Shown here piece by piece: positions 38,339 through 49,216 of a stretch of DNA of 64,000 bases (its first letter is position 1; each line of letters begins with the position of its first letter). Position numbers and translations under genes: made by a program. The stretch is taken from NCBI GenBank assembly GCA_023386155.1, contig JAEWKH010000068.1, forward strand, positions 1 through 64,000. The letters are read 5' to 3'. The DNA is from Pseudomonadota bacterium. GTDB taxonomy: Bacteria > Pseudomonadota > Alphaproteobacteria > Rhizobiales > Beijerinckiaceae. The notes beneath the pieces were generated by a model. It worked only from the letters and a program-made list of their open reading frames with translations, did no database searches and had not been told where the DNA came from.

Positions 38339-39817
38339 ATGACTGACAAGAATTTCGCGGGAGCAACCCGCAGGCTGCGGCTTCTCGGGGGTGTCGCTGT
38401 CACCATCCTGCTCGGCGGCTGCGTCTCGTTCTCGGCCGATGGCGGCCTGTCGACGGCGCAGACGGTCGCCTACACCGAACTGAGCAAGGACGTCGTCAAG
38501 ATCACCAGCGAGGCCGAGGCCGTCGGCATCCAGCAGCGGGTCGAGGAGCTCCTGAGGCGCCCCTTGACCCCAGACAGTGCCGTCCAGATCGCCCTGCTGA
38601 AGAACCGCGGCCTGCAAGCCGCGTTCAACGATCTCGGCGTTTCCGAGGCCGACTATGTCCAGACGAGCCTGCCGCCGAGCCCGACGGTCTCCCTGTCCCG
38701 CCTCGGCGGCAGCCTGGAACTGGAGGTCGAGCGCCAAATCCTGATCGGGCTGTTCGAGCTCGCCACGCTGCCCGCCCGGACCGCGGTCGCCGAGCAACGC
38801 TTCCGCGCGGCCCAGTTCCGCACCGCCGAGGCCGTCCTGCGGCTCGCCGCCGAGACCCGCCGGGAATACTACCGGGCCATCGCGACCAACCAGCAGGTCG
38901 CCTTCATGCAGCAGGCGCTCGGCACCGCCGAGACCGCCTCCGAGCTCGCCAAGCAACTCGGCGAGAGCGGTGCCCTGAACAAGCTCGAACAGGCGCGCGA
39001 GCACGCGTTCTACCAGGAACTCGGGGCCCAGCTCGCCCGCGCCCGCATCGAGCAGAAGGTCGCCCGCGAGCGCCTGATCCGGCAGCTCGGGCTGTGGGGC
39101 CGCGACATCGACTTCCGCCTGCCCAACTCCCTGCCGGCCCTGCCCGCCCGCATCGCCTCCGCCCAGGACATCGAGCGCCGGGCCCTTGAGCGCCGTGTCG
39201 ACCTGCAGGCCCTGCGCCACGACCTGGAGGCGACCGCGCGCCAGTTCGGCCTGACCAACGCCACCCGCTTCGTCTCCGACGTCGAGCTCGCCGGGCTCTC
39301 CAGCTACGAGCGCTCGACGTCCGTCTTCACCGAGGACGGCCAGACCGTGGTCGAGAGCGAACGGATCAAGCGCAAAGGCCTGGAGATCGAGTTCACGATC
39401 CCGATCTTCGACTTCGGCGCGGTCGACGTGCGCAACGCCCAGGAGACCTACATGGCCGCCGCCAACCGCCTGGCCGAGCGGGCCGTCAACGTGCGCTCTG
39501 AAGCGCGCGAGGCCTACCTGCGCTATCGCGGCAACTACGACCTCGCCCGCCACTACCAGGGACGCGTCCTGCCGTTGCAGAAGCGGATCCAGGACGAGGC
39601 AACCCTGCAATACAGCGGCATGCTCGTCGACGTGAGCCAGCTCATCATCGACGCCCGCACCCGCATCCTCAGCAACGTCGACGCCATCAACGCCCGCCGC
39701 GACTTCTGGATCGCCGCTACCGACCTCAAGGCCGCCCTCGTCGGCGGCGGCGCGGGTGGCGGTACCGATGGTGGCGGGGAGACCGTGGCTGCCGCCGCAG
39801 GCGGCGGCGGGCACTGA
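38339..39817 (+). CDS. TolC-family outer-membrane efflux channel, lipoprotein type
   Basis: The 492-residue protein has a lipobox (VTILLGGC) and two OEP repeats rich in long helices (AFNDLGVSEADYVQTSLPPSP, YRAIATNQQVAFMQQALGTAE). It forms a trimeric tunnel in the outer membrane in the family. The C-terminus is an unusual Gly/Ala-rich tail ending in His. ATG 38339 fits AGGAAG spacing better than 38318. No RND pump or adaptor gene lies nearby, so its inner-membrane partner is unclear. Confidence 0.88.
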   Translation: MTDKNFAGATRRLRLLGGVAVTILLGGCVSFSADGGLSTAQTVAYTELSKDVVKITSEAEAVGIQQRVEELLRRPLTPDSAVQIALLKNRGLQAAFNDLGVSEADYVQTSLPPSPTVSLSRLGGSLELEVERQILIGLFELATLPARTAVAEQRFRAAQFRTAEAVLRLAAETRREYYRAIATNQQVAFMQQALGTAETASELAKQLGESGALNKLEQAREHAFYQELGAQLARARIEQKVARERLIRQLGLWGRDIDFRLPNSLPALPARIASAQDIERRALERRVDLQALRHDLEATARQFGLTNATRFVSDVELAGLSSYERSTSVFTEDGQTVVESERIKRKGLEIEFTIPIFDFGAVDVRNAQETYMAAANRLAERAVNVRSEAREAYLRYRGNYDLARHYQGRVLPLQKRIQDEATLQYSGMLVDVSQLIIDARTRILSNVDAINARRDFWIAATDLKAALVGGGAGGGTDGGGETVAAAAGGGGH

Positions 39818-39831
39818 CAAGGAGACACGCA

Positions 39832-41244
39832 ATGACCGATCTCTCACGCAGAGGTTTTCTCGGTGCCGGAGGCTTGGCTCTCGCGGGAGCCTCCATGGTC
39901 AGCGGGCGTACGCAGGCCGCCAGCCTGCCCGAGGCGCCGACCATGGCCGAAGCCACGATGCAGCCGCCGCTCTACCCGAAGAGCGGACCGGACTACCAGC
40001 CCGTCGTCACCCTCAACGGCTGGACCCTGCCGTGGCGGCAGAACGGCGAGTGGAAGGAGTTTCACCTCGTCGCCGAGCCGGTGGTGCGCGAACTCGCGCC
40101 CGGCATGAAGGCGCACCTGTGGGGCTACAACGGCCAGTCCCCGGGGCCGACCATCGAGGCGGTGCAGGGTGACAAGGTGCGCATCTTCGTGACCAACAAG
40201 CTACCGGAGAACACGGCGGTGCACTGGCACGGCCAGCTCCTGCCCAACGGCATGGACGGCGTCGGCGGCCTGACCCAGCCGCACATCCCGCCGGGCAAGA
40301 CCTTTGTGTACGAGTTCATCTGCCAGAAGTCCGGCACCTTCATGTACCACCCACACTCGGACGAGATGGTGCAGATGGCGATGGGCATGATGGGCTTCTT
40401 CGTCGTGCACCCGCGCGATCCGGCCGAGCGCCGCGTCGACCGCGACTTCGTGTTCCTGCTCAACGCCTTCGACATCGAGGCCGGGTCTTACGTGCCCAAG
40501 GTCAACACGATGCTCGACTTCAATCTCTGGTGCTGGAACAGCCGCGTGTTCCCCGGCATCGACCCGCTCGTGGTGCGCCAGGGCGACAAGGTGCGGGTCC
40601 GGTTCGGCAACCTGACCATGACCAACCATCCAATCCACATGCACGGCTACGACTTCAAGGTCACGTGCACCGATGGCGGCTGGGTGCCGGAAGGGGCGGC
40701 GTGGCCGGAGGTCTCCGTCGACGTCGCGGTCGGGCAGATGCGGGCCTTCGAGTTCGTCGCCGACGCGCCAGGCGACTGGGCCATCCACTGCCACAAGTCG
40801 CACCACACCATGAACGCCATGGGCCACGACGTGAAGACCTACATCGGCGTCAACATGAAGAAGACCGCCGCCGCCATCAAGAAGGTGGCTCCGGGCTACA
40901 TGCCGATGGGCGGCAGCGGCATGGGCGAGATGGGGTCGATGGAGATGCCGCTGCCCGACAACACCCTGCCGATGATGACGGGCTTCGCCCAGTTCGGCCC
41001 AGTCGAGATGGGCGGCATGTTCTCGGTTGTGAAGGTGCGGCCGGGCTTGGCGGCTGACGATTACAAGGATCCGGGCTGGTACAAGCACCCCGAGGGGACG
41101 GTCGCCTACGAGTGGAAGGGCGAACAGCTCGCCGAGCCCACCCGCGCGACGCCGCCCGACAGCGGCGTCAAGGCGACGGAGTTTCGCGCAATCGATCCAC
41201 GGAAACGGCCCGTCCGAACCGCCGGCGGCCACGACAACCACTGA
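39832..41244 (+). CDS. Multicopper oxidase, Tat-exported
   Basis: The 470-residue periplasmic enzyme probably oxidises Cu(I) to the less toxic Cu(II). A twin-arginine signal is present (LSRRGFLGAGGLALAGA). All four copper-ligand blocks are visible: HWHGQ at His131, YHPHSDE, HPIHMHGYDF, and HCHKSHH at His319-Cys320-His321. A Met-rich stretch near residues 365-390 (MPMGGSGMGEMGSMEM) may sequester copper, as in CueO. It lies between the TolC-like and cupredoxin genes. Confidence 0.92.
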   Translation: MTDLSRRGFLGAGGLALAGASMVSGRTQAASLPEAPTMAEATMQPPLYPKSGPDYQPVVTLNGWTLPWRQNGEWKEFHLVAEPVVRELAPGMKAHLWGYNGQSPGPTIEAVQGDKVRIFVTNKLPENTAVHWHGQLLPNGMDGVGGLTQPHIPPGKTFVYEFICQKSGTFMYHPHSDEMVQMAMGMMGFFVVHPRDPAERRVDRDFVFLLNAFDIEAGSYVPKVNTMLDFNLWCWNSRVFPGIDPLVVRQGDKVRVRFGNLTMTNHPIHMHGYDFKVTCTDGGWVPEGAAWPEVSVDVAVGQMRAFEFVADAPGDWAIHCHKSHHTMNAMGHDVKTYIGVNMKKTAAAIKKVAPGYMPMGGSGMGEMGSMEMPLPDNTLPMMTGFAQFGPVEMGGMFSVVKVRPGLAADDYKDPGWYKHPEGTVAYEWKGEQLAEPTRATPPDSGVKATEFRAIDPRKRPVRTAGGHDNH

Positions 41245-41276
41245 CCTGACGACAAACGGTACCGAAGGAGCAATCG

Positions 41277-41768
41277 ATGAAGACACGTATTTCCACCCTC
41301 ATGGGCGCCGCAGCGGCGCTGGCGCTGTCGACCGCGCTCGCCCTTGCCGCCCCTGGCGAGCCCGGCCACACTCACAAATCCTTCGCGGCCGGCGAACCGG
41401 GTGATCCGAAGAAGCCCGTGGCCCGAATGATCGAGGTTTCCATGAAGGAGACCGAGGACGCGAAGATGCTGTTCGAGCCCAACAAGGTCGAGATCAAGCG
41501 CGGCGAGCAGGTGAAGTTCGTGCTCAAGAACCACGGTCAGGTGGATCACGAGTTCATGCTCGACTCGATCGAGAACAATGCCAAGCACAAGATCCAGATG
41601 GAGAAGAACCCGGACATGGAGCACGACGACCCGAACGGGAAGCGGCTCGCGCCGAAGGGGTCCAACGAGATCGTCTGGCGCTTCACCAAACCCGGCACCT
41701 TCGAGTTCGCCTGCTTGATCCCGGGCCACTACGAGTCCGGCATGCACGGCACCGTCGTCGTCAAGTGA
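41277..41768 (+). CDS. Cupredoxin-domain periplasmic copper protein
   Basis: The 163-residue exported protein has a signal peptide (MGAAAALALSTALALAAPG) and a plastocyanin-like domain. The type 1 copper ligands are His in VDHEF, and Cys, His and Met in CLIPGHYESGM. Such proteins bind or shuttle copper electrons in the periplasm and often neighbour multicopper oxidases. It follows the oxidase by 32 bp and precedes the CusF-like gene. Confidence 0.88.
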   Translation: MKTRISTLMGAAAALALSTALALAAPGEPGHTHKSFAAGEPGDPKKPVARMIEVSMKETEDAKMLFEPNKVEIKRGEQVKFVLKNHGQVDHEFMLDSIENNAKHKIQMEKNPDMEHDDPNGKRLAPKGSNEIVWRFTKPGTFEFACLIPGHYESGMHGTVVVK

Positions 41769-41812
41769 CGGCACCAATCCCCTCGCCATCACGATCCGAA
41801 AGGGAGTTTTCT

Positions 41813-42103
41813 ATGAAACGCATCGCCATCAGCCTGATCGCCGCCCTGAGCCTCTCGGGCGCCGCCGTCGGGCAGGGCCTGCCGACGGTCACGGGCACCG
41901 TCGAGAAGGTCGACACCGCCCAGGGCAAGATCACGATAGACCATGGCGCAATTCCGAACCTCGACATGGAATCCATGACCATGGTGTTCCGCGTCCAAGA
42001 TCCTGCGCTGCTCCAGGGCGTGAAGGCCGGGGACAAGGTTCAGTTCACGGCCGACCGCGTGAACGGCCAGATCAGTGTCACCTCGATTAAGAAGGGTTCG
42101 TAA
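41813..42103 (+). CDS. CusF-like periplasmic copper-binding protein
   Basis: The 96-residue product has a signal peptide (MKRIAISLIAALSLSGAAVG) and one CusF domain. Its ligand region IDHGAIPNLDMESMTMVF contains the His and two Met of the family. CusF hands Cu(I)/Ag(I) to efflux systems. AAAGGGAG precedes the ATG. The domain is nearly identical to the first CusF domain of the next gene, which points to recent duplication. Confidence 0.9.
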   Translation: MKRIAISLIAALSLSGAAVGQGLPTVTGTVEKVDTAQGKITIDHGAIPNLDMESMTMVFRVQDPALLQGVKAGDKVQFTADRVNGQISVTSIKKGS

Positions 42104-42164
42104 GGCCCACGCTGCCCCGGTGTCGCACCCCGGGGCAGCTCCTCCCGCGTCACGAGAGACCGTC

Positions 42165-43139
42165 ATGAAACGCTTTGCCGTCACCCTCACCGCCATCGGG
42201 GCATTGTCAGCCGCCATGGCCATCGTCGTCCCTGATCGTCTGGCTCAGGCCCAGCCCGCCAAGGGAGCTCCGGCCGCCTATGAGCGCGTCCGCGAGGTGA
42301 TGGACGACCGCTTCAAGGACATGAAGCTCGCAGGCGATCCCGACAAGGATTTCGCCGCGCTGCTCATCGCCCATCACGAGGACCTGATCTTCCTCGCCCG
42401 TACGCAACTGGAACACGGCGCCGACGAGCAGCTCCGCCAAGTCGCGCAGAGGATTCTCGACGAGCAGCAGAAGCAGATCGCCGAGCTGAAGGAGTGGCAG
42501 GTGCGCAACCGTCAGGCGGACTACCGCGCCAAACCGGACCAGCCGCCGCACGGGTCCGGACCACTCGACCGCACGGGCACGCCGTCCCAGCAGGCCCAAG
42601 CCGCCGCCCCGTCGCAACCCGCCGCATCGACTCCGGTCAGCCAGCTCCCGATGGTGTCGGGCACGGTGGAGAAGGTCGATGCAGGTGCGGGCAAGGTCAC
42701 CATCGATCACGGCGCTATCCCGAACCTGAACATGGACGCCATGACCATGGTGTTCCGCGTTCAGGATCCTGCCCTTCTCCAAGGCGTGAAGGCCGGGGAC
42801 AAGGTTCAGTTCCAGGCGGATCGGGTGAACGGCCAAATCTCCGTCGTGGGGTTCGGGACGGGCAACGCCCGCGCGGCTCCGGCCCAGGCTTCGTCCCCGC
42901 CGGGCGCCGTGAACCTCCCGAGCGTGTCCGGCACGGTCGAGAAGGTGGACACGGGCGCCGGAAAGATCACCATCGACCATGGACCGATCCCGAACCTCGA
43001 CATGGATGCGATGACCATGGTGTTCCGGACGCAGGATCCGGCGATCCTCAAGGGCTTGAAGGCCGGCGACAGGGTCCGCTTTCAGGCCGACCGTGTGAAT
43101 GGCCAGATCAGCGTCGTCAGCATCCGAAAAGGAAAATGA
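42165..43139 (+). CDS. DUF305-CusF-CusF fusion protein, exported
   Basis: The 324-residue protein has a signal peptide followed by a DUF305-like helical domain (residues about 45-120, FAALLIAHHEDLIFLARTQL). A Pro/Ala/Gln linker leads to two CusF domains (about 165-232 and 250-320), each with the IDHG...MTMVF ligand set. It therefore joins a Met/His-type metal-binding bundle to a tandem Cu(I) chaperone. It may act as a high-capacity periplasmic copper buffer. I do not recall this architecture as described. Confidence 0.85.
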   Translation: MKRFAVTLTAIGALSAAMAIVVPDRLAQAQPAKGAPAAYERVREVMDDRFKDMKLAGDPDKDFAALLIAHHEDLIFLARTQLEHGADEQLRQVAQRILDEQQKQIAELKEWQVRNRQADYRAKPDQPPHGSGPLDRTGTPSQQAQAAAPSQPAASTPVSQLPMVSGTVEKVDAGAGKVTIDHGAIPNLNMDAMTMVFRVQDPALLQGVKAGDKVQFQADRVNGQISVVGFGTGNARAAPAQASSPPGAVNLPSVSGTVEKVDTGAGKITIDHGPIPNLDMDAMTMVFRTQDPAILKGLKAGDRVRFQADRVNGQISVVSIRKGK

Positions 43140-43216
43140 CCGCTATCCGCGGCCGCGCGTTGCCCTGGATCAATGCCTCAATGCGCGGCCGCCGGTAATC
43201 CGGTGCTTGGAGCGGC

Positions 43217-43247
43217 TTGACCTTCCCACGATGGCAAGGGCGAGTAT
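43217..43247 (+). promoter_or_regulatory. Copper-type MerR operator-promoter of the P-type ATPase gene
   Basis: TTGACC at 43217-43222 and GAGTAT at 43242-43247 are separated by 19 bp. The spacer holds the imperfect dyad ACCTTCCCAC/ATGGCAAGG. The -10 ends 29 nt before the ATPase start. Confidence 0.75.
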
Positions 43248-43276
43248 CCGTCCCAGCGTATCAGGCGAGGTGAGCC

Positions 43277-45679
<2,403 letters not shown>

Positions 45680-45755
45680 CACTTCGTGCGGACCGCTGCG
45701 CCCGGTCGGGCGTGCCGCCCCCTGTCGACGCGGATCCTGCCGCCCCGTGTACGGC

Positions 45756-45823
45756 GCTGTGAGGCAGCGCACACGCACGTCGCAGCGGGCACGATGCTGT
45801 GAGACAGCGCACACGTGTGTCGG
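45756..45823 (+). repeat. Two direct repeats resembling CRP/FNR-type sites, upstream of the tyrosinase gene
   Basis: GCTGTGAGGCAGCGCACACG (from 45756) and GCTGTGAGACAGCGCACACG (from 45796) are 40 bp apart and differ at one base. Each contains TGTGA-N6-GCACA, close to the CRP-type TGTGA-N6-TCACA. They lie in the 209-bp gap between the ATPase and tyrosinase genes and may bind a regulator. Confidence 0.5.
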
Positions 45824-45888
45824 AACTCCCAGGGCATGCTCGGCTTGGCCGGCCTCATTCCATGCCGGCCAGCGAAGGGAGAAATTCC

Positions 45889-46938
45889 ATGAGTGAGCGC
45901 AACCATCGTGCACGCTCGTCCGGCAAGACTGCCCCCCGGTCCGATGACCATGGCGATCATCTGACCATGGATCACTTCCCCACCCGAGACGAGGTCGCCA
46001 GGGCCGAGGCGGCCAAGCCCGGGCACGAGCCGCACGTCCACGGCCCGCATCCGATGTTCGACCACTTCCCGACCCGGGACGAGTTGCGGGACGCCGAGGC
46101 GCATTTCGGCATCGAGCCCATGCCGGACCTCGAGACGGCCTGGCTGCGGATCGAGCGGCACCTGAACGAGACCGGACTTGAACTGCGCAAGTCTGATCTG
46201 CTGACGCAGCTCACGCCAAAGTTCTCGGATGCCCTCATCGGCGACAGGATCCAGCTTAAGCCCTGGATCATCGCGCTCCTCAGGGCGCTGTTCAGGGCTA
46301 GGGCCGATCACCGGACGCTGAGCTCAGCGCAACGGCAGCAATTCAACGATGCCATTCAACAGGTTCATGCGGACGGGAGCTATCATGCCCTGGCCGCCGT
46401 GCATGCCGACATGAGCCACAACATGCATTCGAACATGGGGGCCGTCGGCAAGCAGCGGTTCCTGCCATGGCACAGGGTCTATCTCCTGAAGATGGAAGAC
46501 CTGCTGCGCTCCAAGAAACCGGGCTTGACGATCCCCTACTGGAATTATGCCGAGGACAAGGCCCGTCCTGACTGGGTCTGGCGTCCACCGTCCGTGACGC
46601 GGCCGGCCCCCGGCGCGGGCGGGTCGCTTCCGACCACCGCGGTCGTGAACGCCATCCTCACGAGGACCACCTACACGTCCTTCACCGATGACCTCGAGTT
46701 CGACGCGCACAATGACGTGCATAACTGGTGCGGCGGAACGCTCAGGAGCCCGCCGACGGCGTCACAGGATCCGATCTTCTGGCTGCTCCATGCCAACGTC
46801 GATCGCATCTGGGACCTGTGGCAACTGAACCATGGCGGCACGCCGTCGCTGGCCGGCACCGATGCGATCATGGACCCCTGGCCGCAGACGGCCAGCGATG
46901 CCAATGACGTGATCAAGCTCGGTTACTCCTACAAGTAA
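45889..46938 (+). CDS. Tyrosinase-family copper protein
   Basis: The 349-residue protein has both type 3 copper centres of tyrosinases. CuA is marked by HADMSHN and FLPWHRVYLLKME. CuB is marked by HNDVHNWCGG and DPIFWLLHANVDRIWDLW. The N-terminal 65 residues are His-rich and contain the motif DHFPTRDE twice, about 31 residues apart. There is no signal peptide. It may oxidise phenols or serve as a copper sink. GAAGGGAG precedes the ATG. Confidence 0.9.
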   Translation: MSERNHRARSSGKTAPRSDDHGDHLTMDHFPTRDEVARAEAAKPGHEPHVHGPHPMFDHFPTRDELRDAEAHFGIEPMPDLETAWLRIERHLNETGLELRKSDLLTQLTPKFSDALIGDRIQLKPWIIALLRALFRARADHRTLSSAQRQQFNDAIQQVHADGSYHALAAVHADMSHNMHSNMGAVGKQRFLPWHRVYLLKMEDLLRSKKPGLTIPYWNYAEDKARPDWVWRPPSVTRPAPGAGGSLPTTAVVNAILTRTTYTSFTDDLEFDAHNDVHNWCGGTLRSPPTASQDPIFWLLHANVDRIWDLWQLNHGGTPSLAGTDAIMDPWPQTASDANDVIKLGYSYK

Positions 46939-46982
46939 CCCGGTCTCCCGGGAGGCCTGTCCGGCATCATCTGACCGATCCG

Positions 46983-47285
46983 TCAGCGTCCGATCATCCG
47001 GTTGTAGACCGGCACGAACAGGACAGCCCCGATCCAGGCCGCCGCCGCGTTGCCCACGATACCCTCCACGAGAGTGCGCCCGGGATTGTCCGGGTGCGTC
47101 GCGAAGAGGCTGACCCAGCCATGGGCCAAGCCTGAGGTGGGCCAGACGAACGACAGCAGGTAACAGATCACGAACAGTCCAACGAGGGTTGTGGTCAGCG
47201 CCCACCCCATGGCCGCGAGGTGCATCGGGGCTGTCCCATGGGCCTGCGACGTGGGCAGCGTCGTCTTGATGGTTGAAGTCGGCAT
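46983..47285 (-). CDS. Two-span membrane protein, DUF5676-like
   Basis: The 100-residue product has two hydrophobic segments (ALTTTLVGLFVICYLLSFVWP and IVGNAAAAWIGAVLFVPVYN). It resembles the small membrane proteins found beside copper genes and tentatively called DUF5676. GGAGG precedes the ATG at 47285; a longer frame is less likely. It is last in a minus-strand group of four copper-linked genes. Confidence 0.7.
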   Translation of the reverse strand: MPTSTIKTTLPTSQAHGTAPMHLAAMGWALTTTLVGLFVICYLLSFVWPTSGLAHGWVSLFATHPDNPGRTLVEGIVGNAAAAWIGAVLFVPVYNRMIGR

Positions 47286-47401
47286 GATCGCCTCCGCGAT
47301 CCTGGTCCCCCACGCCGCAATTATACGCCTGAGGGAGTCCGGAAGCACGAGGCTCCCTCAGGTCAGAAGGCCGCACTCGACTAGGGCGGCAGCTATCGAA
47401 T

Positions 47402-47926
47402 CTACTGAGATCCCTCCCTCTTGGCATTCTTCTTGAGCCAGTCCTTCATCTCGGCGATTTCCTGCCCCTGCTCCTTCTTCGTCTTCTCGGCCATCTTCTT
47501 GGCATCGGCGTTGTCGCCGGTCTTGAGGACCACGTCGGCCATGTCGATGGCGCCCTGGTGGTGGGCGATCATCCCGCAGACGAAAGCGACGTCGGAGTCC
47601 TTGATCATGTGGGCAGCCATCATCGGGCCGTGCATCTTCATCATGGCCTCCATGTAGCCCTTCTGGGCCTCGTTCATGTTGGCCATCATGCCCTGCATGG
47701 CCTGCTGCATGCCCGACATGTCCATGCCCTGCATTCCCTGCATCATCTGCATCTGGCCGCCGACCTGGACCGCCGTCCGGCACTCCTCCGGCAAGCTCTC
47801 GGCTGACATGGCCATCTGGCCGCCGGAGGGGTGCTGCATCTGCTGCGGCTGGTTCTGCTGGGCCATGGCACCGAAGGTGCCGACGGACACTAAGGCGGCT
47901 GCAAGAGCGATCATTCGGATGGTCAT
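47402..47926 (-). CDS. DUF305 Met-rich exported protein
   Basis: The 174-residue protein has a signal peptide (MTIRMIALAAALVSVGTFGAMAQ) and a Met/Gln-rich central stretch (MQMMQGMQGMDMSGMQQAM). The DUF305 domain follows with FVCGMIAHHQGAIDMADVVL. Met and His clusters suggest periplasmic Cu(I) or Ag(I) binding. It lies between the Csp-like and DUF5676-like genes and is a paralogue of the DUF305 part of the 42165-43139 fusion. Confidence 0.88.
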   Translation of the reverse strand: MTIRMIALAAALVSVGTFGAMAQQNQPQQMQHPSGGQMAMSAESLPEECRTAVQVGGQMQMMQGMQGMDMSGMQQAMQGMMANMNEAQKGYMEAMMKMHGPMMAAHMIKDSDVAFVCGMIAHHQGAIDMADVVLKTGDNADAKKMAEKTKKEQGQEIAEMKDWLKKNAKREGSQ

Positions 47927-47966
47927 GTAGGTATCCTTTCCAATGGTGTTTGGATGATGAGGGGGA

Positions 47967-48299
47967 TCAAGCAGCCATCTTCCGGCAGCTCTCGGCGCAG
48001 CGACGGCACTGGTCCACGCACTCCTGCATGTCGCCGACCTGCTCGCAGGACTTGGCGCACTCCTCGCAGATCTCGGCGCACTCGCGGCAGGTGTGCCTGT
48101 GGTGTGGCGTGCCGATCAACATGAAGTGAGCCGAGGTCCGGCAGATCTCGGCGCAGGCCATCATCAGGCGGAAGTGGCCGGGCTGGACGTACTTGCCGCC
48201 CTGCTCGAGGCAGTGGGTCATCGCCATGCCGAGGCAGGTCTGGTAGCAGCGCAAACATTCGTCGATGCAGGACTGCATCTCCTTGGACATCTGGTGCAT
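47967..48299 (-). CDS. Four-helix-bundle copper storage protein (Csp-like)
   Basis: The 110-residue protein contains 16 Cys spaced along helices as CxxC and CxxxC (CIDECLRCYQTC, CRECAEICEECAKSC, CVDQCRRCAESC). This is the hallmark of Csp-type proteins that store many Cu(I) ions inside a four-helix bundle. There is no signal peptide, which suggests cytosolic storage like Csp3. AGGAG precedes the ATG at 48299. Confidence 0.92.
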   Translation of the reverse strand: MHQMSKEMQSCIDECLRCYQTCLGMAMTHCLEQGGKYVQPGHFRLMMACAEICRTSAHFMLIGTPHHRHTCRECAEICEECAKSCEQVGDMQECVDQCRRCAESCRKMAA

Positions 48300-48426
48300 G
48301 GTGTTCTCCTGAATTCCAGGCGCGGTAAGTTGTCGGCCCGCAAGGGCACGGCGCCCGGCGCGCCGGCGGGCCAAGTCTCATGGCGAGCGGAAGCCTTCAC
48401 CGGAGCGTGTCGGTTCCGTCCTTGGC

Positions 48427-48786
48427 TCAGGCCTGCTTGGGCGGACGGTCGAGCCCCGAGGGGGCGAAAGGTGCCACTCCCGGGTTGCCGGGGATCGGGA
48501 TCGTGACCCATGACAAAGGAATGGGTGTCAGGCTTGCGAAGCCCGGCACGACAGCCATCACGCAACCGGGGTGACAGCAGGATTGGCCCATCGCATGGGG
48601 CTGGGCCGGAGCCGCATGGTCATGGTCGGCGGATTCTTGATCGATCTGGGCCATGTGCCCGTGATGGGGCTGGGCGATCGCAGGCCCGTTCGCAACCTGG
48701 GTGACCGCATACAGTGGGGCACTCGCGAGGCCGAGGGCGACCGTCACGACCAGCAGGCAACGAAGCATGAGGCGGATGCAGGCCAC
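48427..48786 (-). CDS. Exported His/Cys-rich copper-cassette protein
   Basis: The 119-residue product starts with a signal-like segment (MLRCLLVVTVALGLASAPLYA). A His-rich stretch (HHGHMAQIDQ, HDHAAPAQPHAMG) and the Cys motif SCCHPGC follow. The layout parallels the gene at 37467-37856. A GTG start at 48786 fits AAGGAAGG; an ATG six codons inside is the alternative. It runs divergently from the second HMA gene; their starts are about 160 bp apart. Confidence 0.65.
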   Translation of the reverse strand: MACIRLMLRCLLVVTVALGLASAPLYAVTQVANGPAIAQPHHGHMAQIDQESADHDHAAPAQPHAMGQSCCHPGCVMAVVPGFASLTPIPLSWVTIPIPGNPGVAPFAPSGLDRPPKQA

Positions 48787-48881
48787 AGCACCTTCCTTGG
48801 GGTCATGGCGGAAACGGACCCTCGCGGGATCGGTTCCCGATGCGAACAGGCCCCTTGTCGCTCTCTTCAGCGAAAAGCTGC

Positions 48882-48912
48882 TTGACCTTGCCATCGTGGG
48901 AAGGCGCAGGGT
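48882..48912 (+). promoter_or_regulatory. Copper-type MerR operator-promoter of the second HMA gene
   Basis: TTGACC at 48882-48887 and CAGGGT at 48907-48912 have a 19-bp spacer. The dyad ACCTTGCCAT/GTGGGAAGG covers it. The -10 ends 35 nt before the HMA start. Confidence 0.75.
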
Positions 48913-48947
48913 GCATGCATCATCACTCTGAAACGGAGATTTGGACT

Positions 48948-49205
48948 ATGTGCGGATGCAGTACCCACCAGACCCAGTCCACCCAGGCTGCCGAGCGTGA
49001 TCCGGCCGCCCTGACCCTGCGGGTCGAGGACATGACCTGCGGCCACTGCGCCGGCACGATCAAGAAGGCCATCGAGACGGGCCTGCCGGGCACGAACGTC
49101 GAGGCCGATCCCGCCTCCAAGCTTGTCTCGGTCCGCGGTAGCACCGATTTGAGTTCCATCAAGGCCCTCGTGGCCGAGGCCGGCTACACTCCGACTGCTG
49201 CCTGA
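48948..49205 (+). CDS. Copper chaperone with HMA domain
   Basis: The 85-residue protein has an HMA domain with the canonical loop MTCGHC near residue 29, followed by KKAIETGLPG and VAEAGYTP. An extra Cys pair (MCGC) sits at the N-terminus. It should carry Cu(I) to the P-type ATPase, which has no HMA domain of its own. A GGAG precedes the ATG. The DUF411 gene follows 11 nt later. Confidence 0.9.
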   Translation: MCGCSTHQTQSTQAAERDPAALTLRVEDMTCGHCAGTIKKAIETGLPGTNVEADPASKLVSVRGSTDLSSIKALVAEAGYTPTAA

Positions 49206-49216
49206 AGGAGGAATCC

